The notes: generated from the letters alone by a model not told the origin. Shown: positions 16,445 through 25,049, numbered from the stretch's first letter. The stretch is 58,547 nucleotides of DNA from JALYUM01 sp036688685 (GCF_036688685.1 NZ_JAQQPS010000031.1:1-58547); one strand, 5' to 3'. Numbers and translations are program-made.

Positions 16445-16547
16445 ATGAACAAGCCTGTACCGATCAGTACCGCAGCCAGGGCCATCGGCGTCTCCACCAG
16501 CACAGGTTGACGGTGTTCGCTGCGCCATCAAGGAGGCACAATGCTAG
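16445..16547 (+). pseudogene. Remnant of an IS607-like tnpA (serine recombinase)
   Basis: The short frame MNKPVPISTAARAIGVSTST, then a stop, resembles the first helix-turn-helix of IS607 TnpA, which typically reads 'xSxAAkxLGVSxxTLRRW'. Forty bases on, another frame reads CAIKEAQC followed by TAG overlapping the tnpB ATG (ATGCTAG), as tnpA ends do in these elements. Everything between looks deleted. Both ends are short, so this rests on position and pattern. Confidence 0.45.
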
Positions 16548-17734
16548 CCCACCGCATCCGGCTCAATCCGAACAATGTTCAGGCAACGTCATTGTCCAAA
16601 GCCGCCGGTGTTGCTCGCTTCGCCTACAACTGGGCGCTCAATGAGTGGAAACGGCAGTACGACGTTTCCCAAACAAGCCCTGCGTTGCCAAAACCGAACG
16701 AGGCTGCACTGCGTCGCCAGCTCAATGCCATCAAGCGTAGCAGTTTTCCGTGGATGTTGGAGGTAACCAAGAACGCGCCGCAAATGGCCATCATGCAATT
16801 GGGCGACGCTTTCCAGAACTTCTTCTCGGGACGCAGCCACTACCCGACTTTCCGCCAAAAAGGCCGTGACGACCGATTTACGCTCACCAACGACCAGTTC
16901 AACATTGAAGGCAAACGCATCCGCATTCCTAAACTAGGCTGGGTGCGCATGCGCGAGTCGTTGCGATATACCGGCCAAGTCGTCTCGGCGACGGTCGCGC
17001 GTCATGCCGGCCACTGGTACGCCAGCATTACGGTCGATACGCCTGACGATATGCCCTTACCGCAAGCCGAAAACCAAGGTGCGGTTGGGGTGGATCTTGG
17101 GATTACGGCGCTGGCCACGCTGTCGACCGGTGAGAAAGTTCTCGGGCCGAAGGCTTTGACAACGCTATTGAAGAAGCTGCGCCGCCTGGGACGCTGTCTG
17201 ACGAGGAAGGTAAACGGCTCACGCAACCGGGCCAAGGCCAGGCAGAAGTTGGCGCGACTACATGCGCGCATCGCAGACCTGCGCAGCGATAGCCTGCACA
17301 AGCTGACGACAGAGCTGACGCGCCGTTTTCATAGCATCGTCATCGAGGACCTGAACGTGAAAGGCATGTTGAAAAATCACCGCCTGGCGCGCGCCATCTC
17401 CGACATGGGCTTTCATGAATTTCGTCGCCAACTCATGTATAAAGCAGCGCGGTGCGGTGGTGAAGTATTCGTTGCCGATCGCTGGTATCCAAGTAGCAAG
17501 TTGTGTTCAAGCTGTGGGGACAAGCTGGAGAGGCTTAATCTGGGAGTCAGGCAGTGGATCTGCCCGGTGTGCCATGCGATGCATGACCGCGACGTCAATG
17601 CGGCGATCAATTTGAGAAATCTGGCGGTAAGTTCTACCGCTGCTGCCTGTGGAGGAGACGGCTCTGGCCATGCGTGCAAACGCAAGGTGAAACCGGCCCC
17701 AGCGAAGCAGGAATCCAACGGCAAGAAAACTTAG
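16541..17734 (+). CDS. tnpB: TnpB, RNA-guided endonuclease of an IS607/IS200-type element
   Basis: The product has 397 residues, full length for TnpB. It opens with the usual AHRIRLNPNNVQ strand and an N-terminal helical part ending NFFSGRSHYPTFRQKGRDDR. The split RuvC active site is intact: VGVDLGITALATLS (first Asp), IVIEDLNVKGM (Glu) and MHDRDVNAAINL (last Asp). The zinc finger has CSSCG and CPVCH. AAGGAG lies 8 bases before the ATG. TnpB cuts DNA next to a target motif, guided by an omega RNA made from the 3' end of its own gene. The transposase partner appears destroyed, so the element is probably immobile. Confidence 0.92.
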   Translation: MLAHRIRLNPNNVQATSLSKAAGVARFAYNWALNEWKRQYDVSQTSPALPKPNEAALRRQLNAIKRSSFPWMLEVTKNAPQMAIMQLGDAFQNFFSGRSHYPTFRQKGRDDRFTLTNDQFNIEGKRIRIPKLGWVRMRESLRYTGQVVSATVARHAGHWYASITVDTPDDMPLPQAENQGAVGVDLGITALATLSTGEKVLGPKALTTLLKKLRRLGRCLTRKVNGSRNRAKARQKLARLHARIADLRSDSLHKLTTELTRRFHSIVIEDLNVKGMLKNHRLARAISDMGFHEFRRQLMYKAARCGGEVFVADRWYPSSKLCSSCGDKLERLNLGVRQWICPVCHAMHDRDVNAAINLRNLAVSSTAAACGGDGSGHACKRKVKPAPAKQESNGKKT

Positions 17735-17745
17735 CTTCGGCTAGG
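17730..17745 (+). ncRNA. UUCG-capped hairpin at the tnpB stop, candidate omega-RNA 3' structure
   Basis: CTTAGC and GCTAGG pair (one G-U) around a TTCG tetraloop, and the stem contains the tnpB stop codon. Omega RNAs overlap the tnpB 3' end and run into the element's right end, so this may be their terminal scaffold. About 30 bases remain before the convergent STM4011 gene stop, and these would hold the guide. A simple stability hairpin is the alternative. Confidence 0.3.
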
Positions 17746-17774
17746 TTTGCGTAAGTTTGGAGGAACGGAAACGG

Positions 17775-18674
17775 CTATCCCGCTTCTTTTTCTGTCTCGG
17801 TGGTCGGGGCGATTCTTGCCAATACGCCCAGGCCAAACATCGTCTGGAACGGCAAATCCTTGCGCTGCGCATAGCCGATATAGCAATCGCACTTGAAGCG
17901 TGGACAGCTGCGTTCCTGCAGCAGGTCGGCCAGATCGTCCTCGTACAAATTGCCCAGCCGTTCAGGCACAAAGTGGCAGCGCGTCAGGGTGCCGTCGCCG
18001 TCGACCGACAGCGCGGTTTCGCCCGCCAGGCAGGCTTTGCCGCGTGACGGCGCGGGGCGGCGGCTGTGCACAAACCATGGATCGACGCCGTCCAGCCATA
18101 TCAGCTCGTCAGCAGTATGGTAGCCGGGACCGCGCCGGTCATACGCGTTCAGCCAGAGATAGATATGGGCCGGCAGCGCCAGGCGCAGGGCCCGGATGGC
18201 CTTGTAGTGCTCGTGCAGCGCCACCACGCCGACCGAATAGCGCACGCCCTTGGCGTCGAGCTGCGCGCAGCGTGCGAGAAACCGTGCGCTCGTGGTCTGG
18301 CCCGGATGGAAGGTACACCAGAGGCCGATTTTGGCGCGGCTGGTGCGGTCCATCTCGCCCAGCCAATCCAGGGGACCCGACAGATTGGTTTGCAGCGCCA
18401 CCTGGTGCACATGGGGCAGTGCCGCCAGCGCTTGCATGGCGGTGCGGTAATGGCGCCGCACCAGCGCTTCGCCCCAGGGTGTGAACAGCACGCTGACAGC
18501 GCGGCGTTGATTCGCCACCCAACTGGTGAAACGCGTCAGCTCGCGTCGATCGCGCGCCAGTTGCGCACGGCTGTCCTGCTTTTTGGCGAACGGACAATAG
18601 CTGCACGCGTAATTGCAGCTCGATAGCGTGCCCCGGTACAGCAGGGACAGACCGCTATCGTGCGCGCTCAGCAC
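17775..18674 (-). CDS. STM4011-family radical SAM protein
   Basis: The 299-residue product carries the radical SAM cluster motif SSCNYACSYCPFAK (Cys20, 24, 27 from the chosen GTG) in an LLYRGTLSSCNY context characteristic of the STM4011 family. The C-terminal region adds further cysteines (KACLAGE, LTRCHF, CPRFKCDCYIGYAQ) that could bind an auxiliary cluster. The GTG start gives a 7-base overlap with the end of the STM4012 gene. A longer frame starting at 18725 overlaps it more than is usual. Last gene of a five-gene operon with no characterised product. The chemistry is probably a radical modification, substrate unknown. Confidence 0.9.
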   Translation of the reverse strand: MLSAHDSGLSLLYRGTLSSCNYACSYCPFAKKQDSRAQLARDRRELTRFTSWVANQRRAVSVLFTPWGEALVRRHYRTAMQALAALPHVHQVALQTNLSGPLDWLGEMDRTSRAKIGLWCTFHPGQTTSARFLARCAQLDAKGVRYSVGVVALHEHYKAIRALRLALPAHIYLWLNAYDRRGPGYHTADELIWLDGVDPWFVHSRRPAPSRGKACLAGETALSVDGDGTLTRCHFVPERLGNLYEDDLADLLQERSCPRFKCDCYIGYAQRKDLPFQTMFGLGVLARIAPTTETEKEAG

Positions 18675-20047
18675 GGCTGGCCGCTCTCGGCCATCAAGGC
18701 GCGCACGGTGTTTGAGGCCAGCCACGGGCCGATGGTGTCGGCGTAGGCGTAACCGCGTTCATTCAAACGCAGCAGCGGCCCTTGCTGCGTCACCAGTTCG
18801 AGCGCGAACAGTTCGGCCAGTTGCGGCAGGTCGTCTGCGCAGGCAGTGCCGAAGCGGGCAGTATAGGCGGCGCAATCGAGGCCCGGTTCGGTCAGCAGCG
18901 ACTGGATCACGTAGCGGCGTTGCTGGTCTTCCGCGTCCAGCAGATAGCCGTGTTCGGCCTGGTTAAAACGCGCTTCGTCGTGCGCGAGGTAGTTGTCGAT
19001 GATGCCGATGGTCTCCATCCTGGCCACCGCATATTCGCTTGAGTAGTGCAGGCTGGCGGTGTAGGAACGCGCACCCGCGCCCAGCCCCACCATGCCGTCG
19101 TTCTGACAGCAGTAGGACGGAGCGGCGTCCTGCGGCGCGTGCGGCGCGCGGAACATGCGCATCGACACTTGCACATAGCCTCGCGCGCGCAGATGGTCGC
19201 GCGCGGCGGCGTACAGGGCCAGGCGGCTGTCGCCACTCTGCGCAAGAATAATGGGATTGAGGGTGTGTGCACCGCGGCGGCGCGCCACTTTGCCCAGGCC
19301 GGTCTGTTCGCGCACGTAAAGCGGATACAGATACAGTTCTTCTGGCGCGAACGCCAGCGCGCTGTCGATCGACGCCAGCAGGCTGGCCACCGTCTGCCCC
19401 GCAATCCCGTAAATCAGGTCCAGGTTCAAGGTCGGAAAACCCGCTGCGCGGATCAGCCCGATGGCCGCACACACCGTGGCATTTTGCTGGGGCCGCGCCA
19501 GTGCGCGCATTTCGCCGGACGCAAAACTCTGGATGCCCAGGCTGACCCGGTCGATACCATGGGCGCGGCACACGGCCAGGCGTTCGGCCGTCACGGTTTC
19601 AGGCGAGGCTTCGATACCGGCCGGCGTGGCGTGCAGGTCGATGCCGAGGATAGCGCGCGCGCCGCACAGCAGCGTGTCGAGCTGCGCCGCCGACAAGTAG
19701 GTTGGCGTGCCGCCGCCCAGCGCAAAGCGGGCAAAGTGCCGCTCGCCCAGGGCGCCATCCATCGCACGCATCTGCACCAGCAGCTGCTGCACGTAGCGTT
19801 CAACCAGCGCGGCAGAAGGCTGCGCCATCGCGAACAGATTGCAAAAGCCGCATCGCATCGCGCAGAAAGGAATATGGATGTAAGCGAACAGGGCGGAGCG
19901 GTCCTGCTGCGCCCACAGGGGCGCCAGCGGCGTCGCTTGCGGCAGCGTGCGATACGCTGCCTTGTGCGGATACGAATAGGAGTAGGCCTGGTACGGCGTA
20001 TGGCGCATGCGCTGCGCCAGGGTGCCTGGCTGTTCGGCTGGATTCAC
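18668..20047 (-). CDS. STM4012-family radical SAM protein (HemN-like)
   Basis: This 459-residue protein has an oxygen-independent coproporphyrinogen oxidase-like core. The SAM cluster motif is YIHIPFCAMRCGFCNLFA (Cys62, 66, 69), followed by RFALGGGTPTYLSAAQLDTL, IEASPETVTAERL, RVSLGIQSFASGEMRAL and LDLIYGIAGQTVASLLASID. The C-terminal part has a helical HemN-type domain (YVIQSLLTEPGLDCAAYTAR). A GTG at 20047 overlaps the previous stop as GTGA and was preferred to the longer frame. HemN-like proteins outside haem synthesis act in methyl transfer, cyclopropanation and other radical steps. Which applies here is unknown. Confidence 0.9.
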   Translation of the reverse strand: MNPAEQPGTLAQRMRHTPYQAYSYSYPHKAAYRTLPQATPLAPLWAQQDRSALFAYIHIPFCAMRCGFCNLFAMAQPSAALVERYVQQLLVQMRAMDGALGERHFARFALGGGTPTYLSAAQLDTLLCGARAILGIDLHATPAGIEASPETVTAERLAVCRAHGIDRVSLGIQSFASGEMRALARPQQNATVCAAIGLIRAAGFPTLNLDLIYGIAGQTVASLLASIDSALAFAPEELYLYPLYVREQTGLGKVARRRGAHTLNPIILAQSGDSRLALYAAARDHLRARGYVQVSMRMFRAPHAPQDAAPSYCCQNDGMVGLGAGARSYTASLHYSSEYAVARMETIGIIDNYLAHDEARFNQAEHGYLLDAEDQQRRYVIQSLLTEPGLDCAAYTARFGTACADDLPQLAELFALELVTQQGPLLRLNERGYAYADTIGPWLASNTVRALMAESGQPC

Positions 20048-20895
20048 GGTGCGGCGTCCTTGTGATTCGGTGGTGAAATATCTGGCGGCGATGCTGGCAG
20101 GATGAAGTGCGCGTAGGGCACGTTCCAGACGCTGTCGTGCGCCACGCGGTGGCCGCGGTAGCCGTCTTCGCCGTAGGCACTGCCGTGGTCCGAGCACACG
20201 ATGGCGAAGCATGGCGCGCGCGCGGCAAAGGCATCGAACAGCGGCGCGAGGGCCCCATCGACATAGCGCAGGGCGGCCGCGTGGCTGTCCAGGTTGTCGG
20301 CGCGGCAGCCGGGCAGGTAGGCGCGGTTGGGCGCATGCAAGGCAGCCACGTTGATGAACAGGAACGTGCGCTGCCGGTTTTGCGCCAGCAGCGTTCGTGC
20401 CAGCGCCACCTGCTGCTGCGTCGAGTGGCGCCCGGCCACGCCCATGCCGGCGCTCCAGTGGCTTTCCTGGAACAGCGCCGGCAGGACGCGGCCCAGGGCT
20501 GTCTGTTTGTTAAAAAAGCCCACGCCACCGATGCAGATGGTGCGGTAGCCGCGCGCGGCGAGCGCCTCCGGGACACTCGCCTGCTCGAATGCAAACGTGC
20601 GCGGCGAGGTGGTCTCGCTGCCGGCAAAGGCGCTGGCAAACAGGCGCGGATGGCGTCCGGGGGATGCCGGCGTGGGCAGGAAGCCGGCGAAAAAGGCCTG
20701 GTGCGCCGCATAGGTGAAGGTGGCCGGCGAGTGGCGCCGCTCCCAGCCGGTGCCGGGCAGGAAGCGTCCCAGGGTGGGTAGCTCGCCTGCCTCGAACAGG
20801 GCCTGCGCCACGTCGTAGCGCAGGGTGTCGAGGGTAATGAAGACGATATCGTGGCTGCCGACGATGGCGTGCATGTCCGGAATCGGTTCAAGCAT
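20044..20895 (-). CDS. STM4013/SEN3800-family hydrolase (alkaline phosphatase/sulfatase fold)
   Basis: The 283-residue product has the metal-site signatures of the alkaline phosphatase superfamily: VFITLDTLRYDVAQ at the N-terminus (metal Asp; Thr in the position that often bears the nucleophile) and IVCSDHGSAYGEDGYRGHRV near the C-terminus (Asp-His pair plus a later His). It probably hydrolyses a phosphate or sulfate ester or transfers such a group. The ATG at 20895 overlaps the STM4014 stop by 8 bases. Third gene of the STM4015-4011 operon. Confidence 0.88.
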   Translation of the reverse strand: MLEPIPDMHAIVGSHDIVFITLDTLRYDVAQALFEAGELPTLGRFLPGTGWERRHSPATFTYAAHQAFFAGFLPTPASPGRHPRLFASAFAGSETTSPRTFAFEQASVPEALAARGYRTICIGGVGFFNKQTALGRVLPALFQESHWSAGMGVAGRHSTQQQVALARTLLAQNRQRTFLFINVAALHAPNRAYLPGCRADNLDSHAAALRYVDGALAPLFDAFAARAPCFAIVCSDHGSAYGEDGYRGHRVAHDSVWNVPYAHFILPASPPDISPPNHKDAAP

Positions 20896-21976
20896 GACGG
20901 TGCAGGGCAAGCAGCTGGGCCGCGTAGGTATCGTGACCCTGCCACAAGAGGCCGGGCAGCAGGTCGCCGAAAGCGTTCGCTTCCAGCAGATGCGCCTGGC
21001 CACGCCGCACCACCAGGTCGTAGCCGACCACGCCGCTGGCGCGAAATGCCCGCCCGGCCTGCAGGACGGCGGCCTCGAGCGCGGCCATGTCGGCCCCGTC
21101 CAGCAATGTCGCGGCGTCGCCGCGCTGATTGTCGAGGTGCAGATTGGTCATCATCTGCGCACCCAGGCGCGCGACGCGGTGCGCGGGCTGGCCTGCAATG
21201 GCCACGGCGCGCAGGTCGTAATGGCGATCGCCGCAGCGCGGCTTGTCCAGCCAGGCTTCCGCATACAAGGCCTGCGCGGCCAGGGCGTCCACCAGCGCGG
21301 CGATGTCGGTCGCTGGCTCATAGCGCGTGATCCGCTTGACGTTGAACAGGCGCATGCCGCCACCGCCATGCACGATCTTGGCCGAGGTGGTCGCCTGCTG
21401 GCGCCCGCTGCGGTTGCGTCGGTACGCCACCACGCCGGAGGCCGACGAGCCATAGCGCGGCTTCAGGTAAAGACGGTCGAGGTCGTGCTCTTGCAGTAGT
21501 GCCTGCAGATGGTCGTAGCCGTCCACGCGCCCCAGCAACACCGGCGTGGGTACGCCATGTGCGGTCAGGTGGCGCTGACAGGCCAGTTTGTCGGTCATCA
21601 GGCAGATCGCGTCCGGCGCATTCACCACCTGCGCCCGGGGCAGGCTGGCCAGCCGGCGCGCGAGGCCTTGCATGGCCGCCGCAAAACCGGCGAACCAGAC
21701 ATCCATTGCCAACAATTCGCCGTGTTCGGGCGCGCGCAAGGGCGGCAGGCCCAGCAGCCGGCAACCGGCGTGCAACAAGTGCAGGTGGGCGAGGGGGTCG
21801 TCACCCGGCGGCTCGATTTTGAACAGGCACGGCCGGTCGAGCGCAGCGTCGATCCGCGCCGGCTCTTCCAGCCAGTCGCGCCAGGCGACCACCTGCGCCA
21901 CCGGCAAGCCCAGTTGTGCGCGCGCCGCCTGCAACTGGCGCACGCGCTTGCTGCCTGGGGTGGCCAGCAAGACCAT
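20888..21976 (-). CDS. STM4014-family protein, ATP-grasp-like
   Basis: A 362-residue cytoplasmic protein with the layout of an ATP-grasp ligase. An N-terminal Rossmann-like part (VLLATPGSKRVRQLQAARAQ) is followed by LYLKPRYGSSASGV (ATP-binding Lys and glycine loop), AEAWLDKPRCGDRHYDLR and a C-terminal strand HLLEANAFGDLLPGL with the metal-binding Glu-Ala-Asn. ATP-grasp enzymes join a carboxylate to an amine or thiol through an acyl phosphate, which suggests peptide or amide ligation in this pathway. The gene starts 25 bases after the LRR gene. The ATG lacks a strong ribosome site, and a TTG five codons upstream is possible. Confidence 0.85.
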   Translation of the reverse strand: MVLLATPGSKRVRQLQAARAQLGLPVAQVVAWRDWLEEPARIDAALDRPCLFKIEPPGDDPLAHLHLLHAGCRLLGLPPLRAPEHGELLAMDVWFAGFAAAMQGLARRLASLPRAQVVNAPDAICLMTDKLACQRHLTAHGVPTPVLLGRVDGYDHLQALLQEHDLDRLYLKPRYGSSASGVVAYRRNRSGRQQATTSAKIVHGGGGMRLFNVKRITRYEPATDIAALVDALAAQALYAEAWLDKPRCGDRHYDLRAVAIAGQPAHRVARLGAQMMTNLHLDNQRGDAATLLDGADMAALEAAVLQAGRAFRASGVVGYDLVVRRGQAHLLEANAFGDLLPGLLWQGHDTYAAQLLALHRHA

Positions 21977-22001
21977 GGCGCACGCGGCCGGGTCCAACGA
22001 G

Positions 22002-22928
22002 CTACTCGCCAACCGCCACGTAGCGATACACCTCGCCATCGTCCTCGTCGTCTTCCTGCGGATCGTCCAGCACGACCTTGAAGGGCAGGGCATTGAGCTT
22101 GTCCTGGTTCGCTGCCGAGATGTAGTGATGCGACAGGTCCAGGCGCGTCAGGTTGCCCAGTTGGGTGCCGCGCAGCAGGGCGTCGGCGCCGACGTCGCCG
22201 ATGGTGCCGAGCGACAGGTCGAGCGTCGTGATGGTGGCCAGCAGGGGCTCGTTGGCCAGCCAGGCGGCCAGTTCGTCGGCGATCTGCGCGTCGCGCAGGC
22301 CCAGGTAACGCAAGCCTGGCGTGGCCAGTTGCGCCAGCACTTTCCGGTACAGCGCCACGTCGCCTGAAAAACCATACTCGTCCGTGCCCAGCCACAGTTC
22401 CAGGTGTTCCAGCTTTGGCATGTGCGAGCTGGCCAGCGACTGTGCGATTTTCTGGTCCAGGCCACCGGATTCGATGATCAAGGTGCGCAGGTTCTGGTGC
22501 GTGAACGGTTCGATGGTCAGCGCATTGCCGCCACGGATGCGCAAGGTTTCCAGTTGCGGAAAGGCGTCCAGCAAGGGCTTGTAGCTGCCTTGCACGATCC
22601 AGGAGATTTCACATTCCTCATACGTCATGTCGCCGATGAACAGCGCACGCAGTTTTGGCAACTGTGGCGCATGCTGCGCCAGCGCGGCGATCACTGCGTC
22701 GGCGCCGGCTTCGTAGGGGTCGCCCCACATGCCGATGATCAGTGCTTCGAGCGTCGACTGGTCCGCTTTGTCGAGAAAGCTGGCGATCAGGTCCGGCATC
22801 GGGCGCTTGTCGTCATAGCCGATGGACAAACGGTAGACCACGTCCGGCGATGGATCGAATGCGATATCAGGATCGTACTGCAGCACTTTTTTATTCTGGA
22901 AGATCGTGGTGCTGTCGGAAATCGTCAT
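22002..22928 (-). CDS. STM4015-family leucine-rich-repeat protein
   Basis: The 308-residue product has no signal peptide. From about residue 95 it shows irregular leucine-rich repeats (LPKLRALFIGDM, FPQLETLRIRGGN, HQNLRTLIIESGG, MPKLEHLELWLGT, TPGLRYLGLRDAQ, ITTLDLSLGTIGD, LTRLDLSHHYIS), and it ends in an acidic tail (DDPQEDDEDDGEVYRY). LRR proteins bind other proteins, so this may present or recognise the substrate of the radical SAM enzymes. It is the first gene of the operon, and the start is followed immediately by the conserved SDSTTIF segment. Confidence 0.88.
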   Translation of the reverse strand: MTISDSTTIFQNKKVLQYDPDIAFDPSPDVVYRLSIGYDDKRPMPDLIASFLDKADQSTLEALIIGMWGDPYEAGADAVIAALAQHAPQLPKLRALFIGDMTYEECEISWIVQGSYKPLLDAFPQLETLRIRGGNALTIEPFTHQNLRTLIIESGGLDQKIAQSLASSHMPKLEHLELWLGTDEYGFSGDVALYRKVLAQLATPGLRYLGLRDAQIADELAAWLANEPLLATITTLDLSLGTIGDVGADALLRGTQLGNLTRLDLSHHYISAANQDKLNALPFKVVLDDPQEDDEDDGEVYRYVAVGE

Positions 22929-23271
22929 CGAAAAAGCTCCTGGTCGAATGGTGGCGGGTCTTAATACGCGAAATTTATTGCCTGCTCAAAATACTAACAT
23001 GGCACGAGAAGCCATCGATCGATGGCCGTGAACTTGCCTGTTTTTTTCAGAACAGATCCTTTGGGCAGGCGCGACCGTACACGCCTTACAACACCTAAGT
23101 AGTATTACTTATTTCTACCAAGAATCGCGGTATAATTAATTGCTCAATTGCAATTTTGTAAGGTATGTTGCGCGTTTCAACCCAGCGTGGCTGGCGCGCC
23201 AGGGCGAGTATTCGTCGCCCACCTGCCGTCGTTCCGAGAATGACTTCCTGTCCTTTACCGCGAAACGCATT
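22929..23271. other. Divergent intergenic region
   Basis: It lies between the STM4015 gene and the cache/HAMP receptor gene. I searched for a small precursor-peptide gene upstream of STM4015 and saw none. The middle is AT-rich (GTAGTATTACTTATTTCTAC) and holds the promoter listed next. The receptor frame stays open to 23140 but has no initiation signal before 23272. Confidence 0.6.
23108..23136 (+). promoter_or_regulatory. Candidate promoter of the receptor operon
   Basis: A perfect TATAAT lies 135 bases before the receptor ATG, with a poor -35 (CTTATT) at 17 bases. The surrounding AT-rich patch supports a promoter, possibly one needing an activator. Confidence 0.4.
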
Positions 23272-24345
23272 ATGACTTCTAAATTTACCCTGAATATCTT
23301 CCACAAAGTGGTCGCAACCCTGTTGGCGGTAACGCTAATACCGCTGTGTACGCTTTGGTATGTCAGCAACAATACGGCAGAGCGTGAACTGAGTACGAAT
23401 ATCTTCCAGAACCTGGTCGCGACCATGGATATCACGTCAGCGCGCATCAATGGTTGGGACGACAGTAATCTGCGCGTATTACGCCAGGCCGGCCGCCTGA
23501 ACGACATCAACGGCATGAAAAGCGATCGCCAGGTGCCGGTATTGACCGCGATCGGCCAGGCCTACGATTCTTACCTGGTCTTCACGATTGCGCCTGATGG
23601 TAGCAACATTGCCCGCAATGATGGCGGCGCTCTGGTCAGTTATGCCGACCGCAGCTATTTCAAGGACGTCATGAAGGGCGCGCCGGTCGGGCGCCAGGTC
23701 GTGATCAGCAAAACCACCGGCAGGCCCTCACTGCTGCTGGGCAGTCCGATCCGCAGTGACGAAAACAAGTTAATCGGTGTGATTGCCATGGGTTTGAACC
23801 TGGGCGATATCTCGCAAGCGGTGGCCGATGTGCGCGTGGGCGAAACCGGCCACGCGATCTTGCTTGACGCCACCAACAAGGTCATCGCCCACGGCGACGC
23901 ACAAAAGGTAAAAACCGCGTTGCAAGACTTCAGTGCCCACAGCGCGCTGAAAACGGCTGGCATCACCGATGGCCCGACCGCCTACAGACATGATGGCAAG
24001 GAAATGATCGGTTACATGCGCAAGCTGCCCCAGGGCTGGACCTTGCTGGTGGAACAGGACTACGACGAAGCCTTCGCGCCGCTGGCCCAGATGAAAAAGG
24101 AAGGACGCCTGCTGATCATCATCACGATTGCCCTGGTGGCTGCCATCGCGTACATGCTGGGCAAGGCGCTGACCCGCCCGATCAACGAATTGACCATCAT
24201 CGCCGACAAGCTGAGCAAGGGCGACTTCGACGTCAACCTGACCCAGGTCGAGCGCGGCGACGAGATCGGCTCACTGGCGCGCGCGATCGAACGGCTTGGC
24301 ATCAGCATCAAGATGGCCATGGACCGACTGCGCAGCAAGTCTTGA
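23272..24345 (+). CDS. Cache-domain receptor with HAMP but no output domain
   Basis: This 357-residue membrane protein has a first helix (VVATLLAVTLIPLCTLWYV) and a periplasmic dCache-type sensor with the DSYLVFTIAPDGSN and YADRSYFKDVMKG signatures and GETGHAILLDATNKVIAHGD. A second helix (IIITIALVAAIAYML) leads to a HAMP domain (TRPINELTIIADKLSKGDFD). It stops 20 residues later (MAMDRLRSKS), with no methyl-accepting, kinase or cyclase module. Output must pass to another protein. The DUF4388 protein encoded 21 bases downstream is the obvious partner. A clear ribosome-binding site is lacking. Confidence 0.85.
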   Translation: MTSKFTLNIFHKVVATLLAVTLIPLCTLWYVSNNTAERELSTNIFQNLVATMDITSARINGWDDSNLRVLRQAGRLNDINGMKSDRQVPVLTAIGQAYDSYLVFTIAPDGSNIARNDGGALVSYADRSYFKDVMKGAPVGRQVVISKTTGRPSLLLGSPIRSDENKLIGVIAMGLNLGDISQAVADVRVGETGHAILLDATNKVIAHGDAQKVKTALQDFSAHSALKTAGITDGPTAYRHDGKEMIGYMRKLPQGWTLLVEQDYDEAFAPLAQMKKEGRLLIIITIALVAAIAYMLGKALTRPINELTIIADKLSKGDFDVNLTQVERGDEIGSLARAIERLGISIKMAMDRLRSKS

Positions 24346-24366
24346 GAATAACCAGGAGCTATCGAT

Positions 24367-24996
24367 ATGGCACAAGCCGAATTCACGCCTCTTCCTTCCC
24401 TGGTTGCGCAGATCGCCAATCTGTGCGGTCAGCGCCAGACCGGTACCGTGATGCTGGTCAGCGATGACAACCGCATGGGCCAGATTCATCTGCGCGCCGG
24501 CGAAATCGTGTTTGTCATGTGCCGCGGCCGGCGCGGACGCGATGCCCTCGGTATCATGCGTACCATGCATGCCGCGCGCCTGAGTTTTGTCGCGGGCGCG
24601 ATCGACGCGGCCGAAGCCATCGAATGGGCCAGCAAGACCGTGCTCGACTACCTGAACGGCCTGTTGCCCGACTTGCCCGGGCAGGGCGATGCGGCCCCTG
24701 GCGCGCCGCCCGGTGTGGCGGGTACGGCGGCTGTTGCCACCAAGCCGGTTGCGGCTGTGGCTGCAGCGGCGCCGCCGCAGCCCGTCACGGCGGTCGCCGT
24801 GACGCCGGCTACCAAGGCGATGTTCGAGAAAGTCATGCTGACGTATATCGGACCGATGGCGCAAATCGTCTGCGGCGACCATTTCGCCACCGCCACCGAT
24901 GCACGCGCCTTGACCGTGGCGCTGGCGACGGAAATTCCGGGTGCTGCGAATCAAGCCAGGTTCAAGGCGGAAATTGCCAAATTGCTCAACTTGTGA
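24367..24996 (+). CDS. DUF4388/PATAN-like domain protein, probable receptor partner
   Basis: The 209-residue product starts with a DUF4388-type domain: LVAQIANLCGQRQTGTVML, GQIHLRAGEIVFVMCRGRRG and a helix LDYLNGLLPDL near residue 97. A Pro/Ala/Val-rich linker follows, and then a C-terminal helical domain (MFEKVMLTYIGPMAQIVCGD) ending FKAEIAKLLNL. DUF4388 domains occur in two-component and gliding regulators, where they bind partner proteins. AGGAG precedes the start. It forms an operon with the cache/HAMP protein and ends at a strong terminator. Confidence 0.75.
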   Translation: MAQAEFTPLPSLVAQIANLCGQRQTGTVMLVSDDNRMGQIHLRAGEIVFVMCRGRRGRDALGIMRTMHAARLSFVAGAIDAAEAIEWASKTVLDYLNGLLPDLPGQGDAAPGAPPGVAGTAAVATKPVAAVAAAAPPQPVTAVAVTPATKAMFEKVMLTYIGPMAQIVCGDHFATATDARALTVALATEIPGAANQARFKAEIAKLLNL

Positions 24997-25049
24997 AGGG
25001 CCGGGCAACCGGAGAAAATTAGTCCGAGAAAATTGCCCGCGTTCCTGGT

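Noticed and set aside
22929..23271. RiPP precursor peptide upstream of the radical SAM cassette
   Set aside because: Specifically searched on both strands; no short frame with a ribosome site and a plausible core peptide was found.
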